DNA of 64,000 nt, taken from assembly GCF_000499845.2 (NCBI RefSeq), contig NC_023749.2, positions 28,730,381-28,794,380 on the forward strand, written 5' to 3'. The notes under the pieces were generated by a model. It was not told where the DNA came from and did not search any database. It was given only the letters and a program-made list of their open reading frames with translations. Origin of the DNA: Phaseolus vulgaris. Taxonomy: Eukaryota > Streptophyta > Magnoliopsida > Fabales > Fabaceae. The translations under genes were made by a program, and so were the position numbers. Every line of letters starts with the position of its first letter. The first letter of the stretch is position 1. This document shows positions 35,443 through 46,594 of this stretch, one piece after another.

Positions 35443-36601
35443 TGTCAGAATGGATGGCTTTAAACTAGAGGGGGGGGGGGGGGTTGAATTGTTTAAAGAT
35501 AATTTTCGTAAACTTTTAAAACAAGAATGAATTTATCTCAGGAAACTATTGATAAGAAATTCAGTTTACCAAAAACAGCAAACAAAATCAGCACAACCAG
35601 AAAAACAATCGGTTGTTTCACAGAAACAAACGGTTGTTTATACCAGCAAACAACAAATAAAACTGAATTTAAAGAGTTAGAGATAGAGAGATTGTACACA
35701 GATGTTTATATTGGTTCACTCCAAACCCAGAGCTACATCCAGTCTTCTCAGAAACCCTGAGGAAATCCACTAAGCAATCACACCTTGATTACTTACACAA
35801 CAACCAAGAGAATGACCTTGAACACCTTAAGAAACACACTCTCCTTGGTCAACACACCTACACCAAGATTGCTGATCTTGATCCCCTCAAGAACACACAA
35901 CCAATCTTAGCAAACACAGAAACGAAAGTTATTCCACAGAGTACAAGGATGACACTTGTTACAAAAGATAATCTGAAATCAATACAAGCAGAATCCTATT
36001 CCACAAACTTTGATCAATCACAAACTCTTAGCAATCTCAGCTCTTTGAAAAACTCAAAAACTCTTAGCAAAAAACTTGTCAAAGATTGTTTTTCAAATAT
36101 GTTATTCTGAATTTATTCAAAGATGTAGTTTGTTATCAAATCTTAACAAACTCTTAAATTGCATTAAAAGATTGGTCAAAGCATTTAATGACTGGAGCGT
36201 AAGCAGTTAAATCATTTAAGGCTCAGTCAAAGATAAAACAGTTTTTCTGTTATGGTCCCAAAACAAACAATCGGTTGTTTCCTTGAATCAATCGGTTGTT
36301 TTGGTTCTTAACAGTTCAACCATTTGAAAAACAGTTTTCAATCTTTTTCTCAAAACACCTAAGTATAAACAATCGGTTGTTTCGACAAAACAATCGGTTG
36401 TTTTAACTTAGTTTGAAAACATTTTACTTTCACAAAGATTGAGAATGCTTATGCTTTAGATTTAATCAAAGGGTGGATTACAACACTCAAACTACCCCAG
36501 AACTATATTAAACTAGCACAGCAACACCAAGCACAGCCAAGGCTTCAACATCCTTCAAAGGGTTTGGATTCTTCAAAGCTTGAACTTCACTTGGTTCAAC
36601 A
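35443..36601 (-). repeat. 5' LTR of the gag-only element
   Basis: It is 1,159 bp and complete. It holds three motif pairs (35609/35630, 36271/36292, 36373/36394) and a run of 14 G at 35470-35483, where the other LTR has GGGGGGCGGGG. Confidence 0.88.
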
Positions 36602-36606
36602 GCTCA

Positions 36607-36640
36607 TGGTGCACATTTCAGAGCTGTGAAAAGAATTATT
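36607..36640 (+). pseudogene. Downstream half of the DEAHGAHF scrap
   Basis: The sequence continues the codons begun at 31341 after the GCTCA duplication, giving GAHFRAVKR, then runs into AT-rich DNA with a stop. See the entry at 31341. Confidence 0.25.
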
Positions 36641-36687
36641 ATTTATAAGTAGTTTACTCACTTATGTTTTATAAAGTATTTGCGTTT

Positions 36688-37850
36688 AGAGACTTTTTTT
36701 TCCAGTTAATTTGTCTGATGGTAACTGTACCGACCAGTCCCCGAGCGTTGACTAACCACTGGTAATGGTGGTGCCACGTAAGCGTGTCCCACGAGCAGCG
36801 CGAGCTAGTACCTCGCGAAGCACGTGCGCCAAGAAGCCGAGAGTGGTCAGACATCGGCTATCAGGATGTACCGACTTGCCACGAAACAGTGTGGAGAGGT
36901 CGGGCATCTGATATCCAAGCAGTAGAGATGGGCCACGAGAAGTGGATCCCAGATCACACACCAGTTATCAGAAAGGGAGAAGCCTAGATCACGAGTGCCC
37001 AAGCGTGTAGAGTGGACGACGCGTTCAGGCATGACACAAAATATAAAAGCCACTGGAAGGATATGGCCAGCAAGGGCCACGATCAGGGGCGAGCTGCATG
37101 CATGGCACGTGAACAGCTAGGGCACTCTCAGAGGCGGGTGACCCCAGAGATCAGGTGCACTAGGAGGCATCCAGGTGGTCATCCCGTCAGAGGTTGCACT
37201 CCAGTTAGGGACCTCACACGCTAGGTTATCTTAAGAGTAAGGTAACAACAATGTTGGGCCCACCCATCAGAAAGGCCCATTTCAGGTAAACAGGAAACCC
37301 TAGTTTTTCAGTCTATAAATAGTAAGTTAACAAACTTGGTGAGAGAGAATCCTCTTGCGCCGTTACACACACAAAAGAGCAAGAGTATACAGTTTTTGGT
37401 GTTTCCTAGCCCTAATACTGACTTGAGCATCGGAGTGCAAACGGCCGCTAGGGCGCCCATTGTCTTTGTGTTTCCAGGTGTTCATCACAGGGAAAGCATA
37501 CGCGAACGCAAGGACTCTGGACGTGAGCGTGACGTAGACGTACGATGGCGTTTCGAGTCAACCGGCATGAACAATAACCTAACTTGAAATAAGCGTAATG
37601 AATCCTACATGGTTGTCTCATGTTCATAATATTTTAATTTATAAAACTTTCATTTGTTATTTTACCTTAGTTGTTTCAAGATTTTAAATTGTAATCATAA
37701 AACAACTTGTAAAGGAAACCAAAATTTTTATTATGAAAAAACAAAAACAAAATACAAAAGCATTCACGATAGACCAAATAAAAATTGTGGTAAATTAAGA
37801 AAATCCAAATTCTATTACTTTAATTTGGTCTTTACATAATTATTGACTAA
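36688..37850. repeat. Fourth scrap of the duplication array, carrying a solo LTR
   Basis: 36688-36725 and 37574-37850 match the flank of unit 2 (27228-27410 and part of 25720-25850), for example 'AATGAATCCTACATGGTT' at 37599 and 27287. No defensin-like exon remains. The solo LTR at 36726-37573 splits it. Confidence 0.7.
36726..37573 (+). mobile_element. Solo LTR of a Tat-type Gypsy element (848 bp)
   Basis: It starts TGTACCGACCAGTCC and ends CAACCGGCATGAACA, like the LTR at 42955-44130. The flanks are GTAAC and ATAAC, a 5-bp duplication with one change. The unfilled site survives in the paralogous copy as 'TTATTGTAACCTAACTT' near 27259-27275. A TATA box (TATAAATA) is at 37314-37321. Confidence 0.87.
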
Positions 37851-38389
37851 TTAATACAAAAGAGTAATATTTCAAAATTGCTCTTAGAGAACTTTCAACA
37901 AGATAATAATTACAACTTTAATACTTCTCGTCATCCCTTCTTCGTTCTTTTAATATACTTTAGATGTCTCCCCTTCACGACCTCTCAATTTCTTCTCACA
38001 GGTTGATCTTGGCTCTCCCAGGCATGTGGGTGTACCTGCAATGTGCTCTAATGATAAAATCGATTTGATTAAAAGGTAATCTATGAAAAAATACTCCACT
38101 TATCTATTATTCAGGTAAGCTATTTATACTATTTTTTATTGGGCTTTTACTTTTTGTATTTTGTATTTATTATGTTTATTCTAATATTTTAGGCTTAACC
38201 TTTGGGCCTTGGTGCAATATTAAGGTCGGTCATTATTTTAGATTTTCCTATTTTATAATTAAAGTGTTTTGATCCTTATTAATCACATTGTGTTTGGTAG
38301 ATCAAGAGTTTCTTGTAGTTATGGCCTCTCAACCTCCCGGTCATATAACAAAATGATTTTTATCTGTTCCAAGCACGAGGACTTTTGGA
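37851..38389. other. AT-rich spacer
   Basis: No gene is supported. A short cysteine-containing frame on the minus strand near 37960-38050 was considered and rejected. Confidence 0.4.
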
Positions 38390-39075
38390 CTGACAAACCC
38401 TTTTACAAAAATGTGCTTCCAATACACTACTATGCATTCACGGACTATATTTTTTGTTTTCTCATTTTTAGAAAATAATACATCCTCGAATAAAAGCACA
38501 TTATATTGTAATAAAATGTTTGTCGATAGGAAATCCTACCGAATGAACATTACATTACCCAGATTTTTGGGTATCACCTTTATCTTTATATAATAGACCT
38601 TATTACTAAGTCATTTTGATAAATCATAAAATAAAATAACAATATTTCAATGATCAATAAAAAAAAATTTACATGATTTGACTAAGGATGAGCATGATTT
38701 TATTTAAACGAAGACAATTAAAAAATATTTCTACACACATAGTTCAAGAATATTGTCACAAATGAATGTGATATTTTTATGTATTATAAATTAGCATTTG
38801 TTATAGTTAGAATTATGAGTGGTATTTAGACATTATGATTTGATATGGGTAGTTTAGTTTTAATTAGTGATTATCATTATTTAGGTTATAATTTAAAGTT
38901 TTGTGATTTTATGTACTTAGCTACACTCTTTTCGAAAATTTTAGTCTTCATCTTTCTAGATCAATATTTAAATTTATCTGGTTAGAAATCGGTATAATTA
39001 TTTGTCGTAACACATTGGGAAAGACACAAAACATGATGCAATTATCAAAACACAAAATATTACAATACATTTTCA
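38390..39075 (+). repeat. Inverted repeat, left arm
   Basis: Read in reverse complement, 44435-45095 follows this arm over its whole length. Examples are 'AAAATGTGCTTCCAATACA' (38408), 'GGGTATCACCTTTATCTT' (38569) and 'AACACATTGGGAAAG' (39009). The arms are roughly 80% alike by eye and are separated by 5.36 kb that contain the truncated Tat element. Confidence 0.8.
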
Positions 39076-39329
39076 CGCTCCTTTATTTAATAACCACACC
39101 TCCTAAAACTATACAAGAGTATTTCAAAGCTTGGCCTTGCCCCTCATGGGATGGACTTGGGCTCTTTGGGCTTTGGCCTTCTTGGGCTTGGGCTTTGGGC
39201 TTGGGCCTCATCTTTATTTTATGTCTTCTTTTAATTTTGAGAAGACTAGAAGGAAGAACTTCAAATGTGAGGGTGGATGTCCTCTTCCTCCATTAATAAA
39301 AGCCTCCTTTATTTGATTCTCATCACCTC

Positions 39330-41552
39330 AGGCTGTACTTTGCCATAACTGAGAGGGCGATCAGCGCAGTGCTAGTGCAGGATCAGGACCAGACCCAAAG
39401 GCGTATATATTTCGTTAGCAAGGTGCTGCAAGGCCCGGAGGTAAGGTACCAGGCCCTAGAAAAGGCGGCATTGGCGGTTGTATTCTCGGCGAGGAGATTG
39501 CGCCATTACTTCCAGAGCTTCACGGTACTGGTGATGACTGATATGCCAATCCAGAAGGTTTTGAAGAAGCCCGATGTGGCTGGAAGAATGGTGAAGTGGG
39601 CGGTCGAGCTTTCGGAGTTCGACATCAAGTATGAACCCCGGGGATCGATCAAAGGGCAAGTCTTCGCCGATTTCGTGGTCGAGTTGTCCTCCGAGGTGGC
39701 ACAGAACACCGAGGGCGACTTTCGCTGGGTACTCTCTGTTGATGGGTCGTCCAACCAGCTGGGCAGCGGGGCTGGGGTCATTTTGGAAGGGCCCAACGGA
39801 GTGTTGATAAAGCAGTCATTGAGGTTCGCTTTCAAAGCAAGCAACAACCAAGCAGAGTATGAGGCTTTGATCGCTGGAATCCTGCTGGCTAAGGAAATGG
39901 GGGCAAGAGTGCTGATGGCCAAGAGCGACTCGCTGTTGGTCACAGGACAAGTAACTGGCGAGTTCCAAGCCAAGGACGCGCAAATGGCAGCCTACTTGGA
40001 GTACGGGCAAGAGCTAAGAAGATCTTTTGCTTCATTTGAAGTGGTACACGTGCCAAGAGAACAGAATGCCCGAGCTGACTTGCTAGCCAAGCTCGCCAGT
40101 TCGGGAAAGAGGGGTAGGCAGAGAACTGTCATTCAAGAAACTTTGAAAGCGCCTTGAGCATTCGTGGCAGACCACCAAGTTCTCCATGTTTGTAGATCAA
40201 TGGGAAGACCGGCGAGAAGTCATAGATCCCTAACGCAGGAAACTCTGAGGGCACCGAGGGTCAGAGCGCGCCCAGCGGAAGGGGCAAGATCGATGCAGAT
40301 TTGCGCTGTCCACGAGCCAGACACGTGGATAACGCCTTACCAACGTTATTTAGCGGATGGTGTTCTTCTAGTTGACTCAACTGAGGCCAGGAAAATAAAG
40401 AAGAGCTCCAGCAAGTTTACCCTTATCGACGGCGAGCTGTACAGGTTTGGATTCACACACCCTCTCCTTGTATGTATACACGGAGAGAAGTGCACGAGGA
40501 TTATGGCTGGGCTGCATGAGGGAATTTGCGGGAGCCACATTGGAGGTCGATCGCTGGCGACAAGGACTATCCATGCAGGCTATTACTGGCCCACGATGAG
40601 AGAAGATTGCAAGAGATACGCCCAGCGTTGCAAGCAATGCCAGCAGCACGCCGATTGGCACAAGGCACCCCCAGAAGAGCTGAAGTCGATTTACAGCCCC
40701 TGGCCGTTCCATATTTGGGGAATTGACATTCTGGGACCCTTTCCATTGGCGATCAGGCAGATGAAGTACTTGGTAGTGGCGATTGAATACTTCACCAAGT
40801 GGATCGAAGCAGAGCCAGTGGCCTAGATCACCGCACACAAGATCGAGAGCTTTGTATGGAAGAACATAGTGTGCCGGTTTGGTGTGCCTAAACGCCTGGT
40901 GTCAGATAATGGGACTCAGTTTTCAAGTCACCTCTTGAAAAAGCTGTGCGAAGAGGTGGGGATACAACAGGTGTTTGCGTCCGTCGAGCACCCACAGACG
41001 AATGGCCAAGTGGAGTCTGCCAATCGGGTGTTGCTGAGAGGTTTAAAGAGAAGATTAGAGAAAGCTAAGGGATCGTGGGCTGAAGAGGTACCCCGCATAG
41101 TTTGGGCATACCATACCACCGAGCAGTCAGGAACCCACGAGACCCCCTTTAGTTTGGTTTATGGATGTGATGCGATGATTCCAGTCGAAATCCAGGAAAG
41201 CTCGCCGAGATTCCAGAACTTCGTGGCGGAAGACTCGAACGAAGAAAGAAGAATGAATCTGGATTTGTTGGATGAGGTCAGGGAGGAGGCGAGAGTGAAA
41301 GCCGAAGAAGTAAAGAGAAGAGTTGAGCGAAGGTACAACTCTAAGGTAATGTCAAGGCAGTTTAGAAGCGGCGATCTGGTGATGAGGAAGGCCCATCAGT
41401 ATGAGATGCAGAACAAGTTATCGCCCAAGTGGACGGGACCGTTCAGAATAACCGAGGCGCTTGGGAATGGCGCCTACCGCTTGGAGACGTTAGAAGGAGG
41501 GGCGATTCCTCGCACTTGGAACGCCACACATCTCAAGTCGTATTACAGTTAA
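39330..41552 (+). pseudogene. Tat pol 3' part: RNase H, second RNase H, integrase (two stops)
   Basis: The frame begins inside RNase H (LYFAITERAISAVLVQDQDQ) and runs to 41552 with only two stops, TGA at 40155-40157 and TAG at 40824-40826. The RNase H tail is EFDIKYEPRGSIKGQVFADF. The second RNase H-like domain has WVLSVDGSSNQLGSGAGVIL, NNQAEYEALIAGILL, AKSDSLLVTGQV and NARADLLAKLAS, which together supply the acidic catalytic set. Integrase has an HHCC finger (HEGICGSHIGG, CKQC), catalytic residues in WGIDILGPF, VSDNGTQFSSH and TNGQVESANR, and a C-terminal WTGPFRITEALGNGAY module. Gag, protease and RT are gone; the break lies at about 39330. All three integrase acidic residues are present. 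Confidence 0.85.
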
Positions 41553-41790
41553 AGCCTTGTAAGTAAAGACGAATATGAAGAGATTTGAATAGTTTCTGTT
41601 AAAACAATTTCAAGGGGGCACTCTTTTTCCCTGAGGAGGGTTTTTAATGAGGCCACCCAATAAAGAAGAGTTTTTCAAAGTTTAAAGCTTCTATGTTTGC
41701 ATGCCTATGGCTTCAAGAGTTTTAGAAAAAAGGCCTTATTACTCGTATGTGATCTAGGGCAACAGTAAAGTCATATTGCATGCTTCAAAT

Positions 41791-41975
41791 AGTTAAAGTT
41801 TTAAAGTCCCCATCGTTTTTCGGCAATCGGTGGCAATAGTTAAAGTTTTAAAGTCCCCATCGTTTTTCGACGATCTGTGGCAATAGTTTTAAAGACCCTG
41901 TCTTTTTGCGGCGATCGGTGGCAGTAGTTAAAAGTTTTAGAGACCTCCTCGTCTTTTGGCGATCGGAGGTACCAG
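41791..41975. repeat. About 45-bp tandem repeats in the Tat 3' region
   Basis: Units start at 41791, 41838, 41884 and 41926 and share 'AGTTTTAAAG....C' followed by 'CGGCGATCGGTGGCA'. The period drifts between 42 and 47 bp. Confidence 0.75.
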
Positions 41976-42067
41976 TAGTGCAAAAAGCCCTCGGCGCTCT
42001 CGTGCATTTTGAGGCAAGAGAAGAAGTCCTACTCGCCTGGAGCGAGCATAGGCGAGAGTTCAGGACA

Positions 42068-42465
42068 AGGTAACAGTTAAAATCTGGGCACCTAGTCCTT
42101 GAGCAGGGGTTAAGGGATTCCTTCGGGACGCCCCCTCCTCAAGTATGAATAGCTAGCCCCGGTACCAGATAACAGTTAAAACCCGGGCGCCTAGTCCTTG
42201 ATCAGGGGTTAAGAGATTCCTTCGGGACGCCCCCTCCTCAAGTATGAATAGCTAGCCCCGGTACCAGATAACAGTTAAAACCCGGGCGCCTAGTCCTTGA
42301 TCAGGGGTTAAGGGATTCCTTCGGGACGCCCCCTGCTCAAGTATGAATAGCTAGCCCCGGTACCAGGTAACAATTAAAATCCGGGCACCTAGTCCTTGAG
42401 CAGGGGTTAAGGGATTCCTTCGGGACGCCCCCTCCTCAAGTATGAACAGCTAGCCCCGGTACGAG
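42068..42465. repeat. 99-bp tandem array, four units
   Basis: 'AGTCCTTGA' recurs at 42094, 42193, 42292 and 42391, an exact 99-bp period with very high identity. A single related unit occurs at 57385-57475 in the other Tat element. Confidence 0.9.
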
Positions 42466-42937
42466 ATGAGATTAAAAGTCCTCAGTGCATCCAGGGAAAG
42501 GGTAGCCCCTGGGCAAGTTGAGGCACCAGAGAAAATCCTCCTCGCCCTCGAGCGAAGCTGAGGTCAGTTAAATAGTAAATTCTCCTCACCGTGAGCGGGT
42601 GCAAGCCAGAGCAGGATACAAGACCTCTTTGCGTAAGTAAAATGAGGCAAGTTCGAAAGTCCTCAGTGCAGAACCAGGCCAGCAAAGTTTTGGGCGATGA
42701 CCTAGAAATGCGCATGTCACTTGGCAGATCAGGCGAGCTAGATTTCAGTTAAGTTGATTTTCACAGAGCTAAGCACCAATTGGCGCCAAGTCGATTTCTT
42801 TAAAGCAAGAGTTAGTCAGTTATATCGGATGATTACACAGCAGATGAAAGCAAAACCATGCGCACCTTTAGATGTATCGAAGAAGAAAATGAAACGGTGA
42901 ACTTCTTAGTCTTTTTGCTGAAAACAAGTTATCAGCT

Positions 42938-42954
42938 CAAGACTGGGGGGCTTG
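42938..42954 (+). promoter_or_regulatory. Polypurine tract
   Basis: CAAGACTGGGGGGCTTG lies directly before the LTR start TGTACC at 42955. Element 50894-62326 has CAAGACTAGGGGGCTTG in the same place. Confidence 0.75.
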
Positions 42955-44130
42955 TGTACCGACCAGGTCATAAGGCGTGATGACGTGTCTTGCACGTGCT
43001 CGAGTGGGGCGCGCTCAATGGAACGCGTAGGCTAGAAAAGATGAATGGCTCGGAAGTAGGCATAGTCGCTGATCGGTGGATTGGTGTTCTCCGATCTCTA
43101 GTGTGCATAACCGGCGGTCACCAGAGTTGCGTCGCAGTCGCCGACCGGTGGATTGGTGTTCTCCGATCTCTAGTGTGCGTAACCGGCGGTCACCAGAGTT
43201 GCGTCGCAGTCGCCATATGAGAATGCTAGGAGATCGGGTGGTTTACACACCGCCACAAGGAGCACGTCGCCGGGTCTCCCAGCGAACTTAGTTAAGGTTG
43301 TCGAAGGCTCAGAAGGGTAATTCCAAGCGTGTAAGTTCAGTAAGACGATGGTGGCACCAGCTTGAGGATGAAAGTCGAGTGGGTTGGGGGAAACACCTTG
43401 CTCATCAGCGACGGGATTCCCAGAGTGGACATTTGTTGGTGGCAAGGTTTCCCCAGCTAGAACATGCATGGCGTAGCAGTAAGGAGGGTGCCATTCACGA
43501 TGAGCGATATCACAGAGATGATGCACTTTGTTGCATCCGATACTCGCCTTGTCGGGTGGTGTACCACAGTGCATTATGTGCTAGGTTGCTCCTTGAGTTG
43601 AGGACTTAGCTGTGCGGCTGGTTACTACACAAGAATGACGTACAAGTTGCCCCAATCCAGATGATGACACGTGTAGGGTTGGGAGCAATGGAGAAATGAC
43701 GCTCAAGTTGCCTTAGCTCAGATGATGACACGTGTAGGGCTGGGCGCTACCTGCTGTCCCAGCCCAGATGGCGACACATGCAGGGCTGGACATGATCCAC
43801 GCGTCCAAAAAGCATAACGGCCTGGAGAGAGAAGAAACCCAGCTATAAAGGTAACTTTAACAGAATCTGCAGAGGTACGTTTTTCATTACGGCTGATACT
43901 ACTAAGGTTGTGTGTCTACAGTACGGTCCTACAGAGCATATTCTCTCTTAGTTTTTGGGTGTTCTTGTCACTGACTTGAGCGTCGGAACGCCACCGGCCG
44001 CAGAGGCGCCACCGTGTGTTTTTCAGGTTCTCAGAGAGACTATCTGTGGAGTGGACTTGGAGGGCACGTGGTGTCAAGCTGGTGAGGAAGACGAGGCAAC
44101 GTTCTTGCGCTAAGTCAACCGGCAGGATCA
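42955..44130 (+). repeat. 3' LTR of the truncated Tat element (1,176 bp)
   Basis: It starts TGTACCGACCAGG after the polypurine tract and ends AGTCAACCGGCAGGATCA. It includes two exact 72-bp units (43064-43135 and 43136-43207) and three near-copies of 'GATGATGACACGTGTAGG' between 43655 and 43790. A TATA box (CTATAAAG) lies near 43843. Confidence 0.82.
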
Positions 44131-44434
44131 ATAGATAAGTACGATATATTCCATAGTGGTTCCAAAACATATGCAACATATACAAATATTAACGGTGTTA
44201 CGAATCTAAACCAAAGCAAATATAAAAAATATTGAATATGACTTATTATGTTGAAAATTGATGTAGCATGTCCATTGATGCAAAAACAACTAAATGTCGT
44301 AGCTAATGCAAAGGAAGCACATATTAAATTGGTTGTCACGAAAATGATGTAATATATTCGTTTTTTACATCGGTTTTTATCTTGTCTACTGTAAAAGTCC
44401 TTATGTTACATCTATTATTCTCCAATCATTGTAA

Positions 44435-45095
44435 TATGTTGTGTCTTGATAATTGCAACTTGTTTTGTGCCTTTCCCAATGTGTTACTGTAAATAATTAT
44501 ACTAGACTGGTAACAAGATAAATTTCAATATGAATCCAGAAAGATGAAGACCAAAATTTTTCACAAAGTGTAGTTAAGTACATTAAATTATAAATAAAAT
44601 CACGATAAATGCTAATTAAAACTAAACTAACTACATCAAATCATAATGTCAAAATACCCTACATAATTCTAACTATAACAAATACTAATTTATAATACAT
44701 AAAAATATCAAGTCCTTTGTGACAGTATTTTTCAATTGTGTGTGTAGAAATTATTTTTCAATTGTGTCCGTTTGCATAAAATTATGCTCGTCCATAGTCA
44801 AATCATGCAAACATTTTTGTATTGATCATTGGAATGTTGTTATTTTACTTTATGATTTATGAAAAAGACTTAGTAATAAAGTCTATCATATGAAGATAAA
44901 GGTGATACCCAAAACTCTGGGTATTGTAATGCTCCTTGGGTAAGATTTCCTACCGACAAACATTTTATTACAATATATTGTGTTTTTGTTGGGGGAGACA
45001 TTATTTTCTAAAAATGAGAAAACAAAATATAGTGTTTGAATGTATGTTAATGTATTGGAAGCACATTTTTGTAGAAGGGTTGGTATACTTTACCA
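44435..45095 (-). repeat. Inverted repeat, right arm
   Basis: It is the reverse complement of 38390-39075. A third, short copy of part of it, in this arm's plus-strand orientation ('GACTTAGTAATAAGGTCTAT'), is at 62668-62711, so the sequence is a dispersed repeat. Confidence 0.8.
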
Positions 45096-45543
45096 TTTAG
45101 GTAAGGTAATGTAATGTAAAAGTCCCACATTGTAAAGAATGTGAAAGAAAAAAAACTTTATAAAGTGACTGACAAGGTTGTGAGTTCGCCGAGCTAAGTA
45201 ACTAGAGCTTGTAACCCAAATGGGGGCATGAAGGTGATAGAACAGTTCTTTGACTCCCTGGTTGAAGTTGTGACTGCTCTAAGTTGGCTTGCCCATTCCG
45301 AGTTGAGAGTTGAGTGTTGTAGGGACTTGTGCGAAGGCATAGGTCTCATCACTCTTAGATAAGAGGGCACTGCGTGAGGCTGGTTTCACAGAGCAGCGAT
45401 TACCTATACCTCCCAACGATGGAGGGATAACAAGCTGCTGCAACCACACTCCAGGATGACCTGGTCAGGCTCAGTTTCTTGGATCTTCACCTTTTTTCAT
45501 TTTTTATCCACAACCATTGCTGGTAACTTGGTAACTGCAACTC
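45096..45543. other. Unassigned sequence
   Basis: No gene, RNA or known repeat was recognised. It starts near 'AAAAGTCCCACATTG' and ends at the target site of the next element. Confidence 0.4.
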
Positions 45544-45548
45544 ATTTG

Positions 45549-46594
45549 TGTTAGAATATATGGCCTTAAACAAGAGGGGGGTGAATTGTTTAAGAGGGAT
45601 TTTCGCAAACTTTAAAGGTATAATGAAAATCAATGCTGAATTACAGAGAAAAGAATCAAGGAAACAAATACCCAAAACTGTTTTAAGATGATATCAGAAA
45701 AACAATCGGTTGTTTTGTCGAAGCAATGGGTTGTTTTTATCAGTAGTTTATAAAAACAACTTAAAATAGAATTTAAAGAGTTAAGGGTAAGGGATAAGCA
45801 CACAAGCAATTTATACTGGTTCACTCTTACACCAAGAGTTACATCCAGTCCCCAGAAACCACTAGGTATTCCATTATACAATCAAAACTAGATTACAAAC
45901 ACCACACACCAAAGTAATGACCTTGAACCCCTCAAGAAACACACTACCTTTGGCAAACCACACCAAGAGTGTTGATCTTGAACCCCTCAAGAACACACAA
46001 CACTCATTGGCAACACAACTACAAAAATACAGTAATCAAGGAAGAAGGGAATAGAACACACCTGGTTATTACAAAGCTTAAAGTTCAGAATTACAACCCA
46101 ATCCTATTCCACACACTTAAGAATGATCCAAAGCTCTTTCAAATCTTGGAAAAACTTTTTTGATAAACTCTTTCTGTTACTTCAAGATTGAGCGTAAAAC
46201 CACCTTTATATAGACCAACCAAGTGGTCAAAAGCATTTAATAAAGGAGCCAAGTTAGTTAGGATCATTTAAAACATATTAAAACCGTTTAACAGAATTTT
46301 GTTAAGGTTTGCAGGAAAACAATCGGTTGTTTTGTCGAAACAATCAATTTTTTTGGTTAGACAGCAAAGTCAACCAATTTTTTCAAAAACTGCTAAGGTA
46401 AAACAACCTGTTGAAATTTTGACAGCTTTTTAAAAAACACATCTTTTCAAAAGGTTAAAGATTCAAATGAACTTGGATCAACTTAAGGAGTGAATTAACA
46501 AGTTTCAAACAACTAGACAACACGCACACACCCAGCAGCAAGGTCTTCAAGCTTTCCTCTTGGATTTGGAGACATCAAAGCATCTTGTTCAACA
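45549..46594 (-). repeat. 3' LTR of the second gag-only element
   Basis: It is 1,046 bp, starting TGTTAGAATATATGG and ending GTTCAACA on the plus strand. Motif pairs lie at 45706/45727 and 46323/46344. Confidence 0.92.

Larger units (their letters stand above)
31366..36601 (-). mobile_element. Gag-only Copia-type LTR retrotransposon (5,236 bp)
   Basis: The flanks carry GCTCA (31361-31365 and 36602-36606). On the minus strand: LTR (36601-35443), Met-tRNA primer site, gag, a second ORF, then a shortened LTR (to 31366). No protease, integrase, RT or RNase H is found between gag and the far LTR, so it must borrow the enzymes of a relative. The left LTR lacks the U3 beginning, because a deletion at about 32330 joined ORF2 to the LTR body. 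It shares LTR and gag type with the element at 45549-62646. Confidence 0.9.
39330..44130 (+). mobile_element. 5'-truncated Tat-type Gypsy element
   Basis: From left to right: pol 3' part, 45-bp and 99-bp tandem repeats, polypurine tract, 3' LTR (42955-44130). No antisense ORF is found between pol and LTR, unlike in 50894-62326. The 5' LTR, gag, protease and RT are missing. It lies between the arms of the inverted repeat at 38390 and 44435. Confidence 0.85.

Noticed and set aside
37930..38060. Minus-strand frame with two cysteines (TPTCLGEPRSTC) in a scrap of the defensin-like array
   Set aside because: Cysteine number and spacing do not fit the defensin-like exon, and there is no signal-peptide exon upstream.
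43170..43574. Minus-strand 134-codon frame inside the Tat 3' LTR
   Set aside because: It lies wholly in LTR sequence, includes the 72-bp repeat and shows no domain.
38390..45095. The inverted repeat as terminal inverted repeats of a giant DNA transposon
   Set aside because: The arms are internal-looking, have no clean ends or target duplication, and a third partial copy lies at 62668-62711 next to unrelated DNA.
45096..45543. Cassandra-type element with 5S RNA box
   Set aside because: The opening AAAAGTCCCACATTG suggested it, but no 5S promoter boxes follow.
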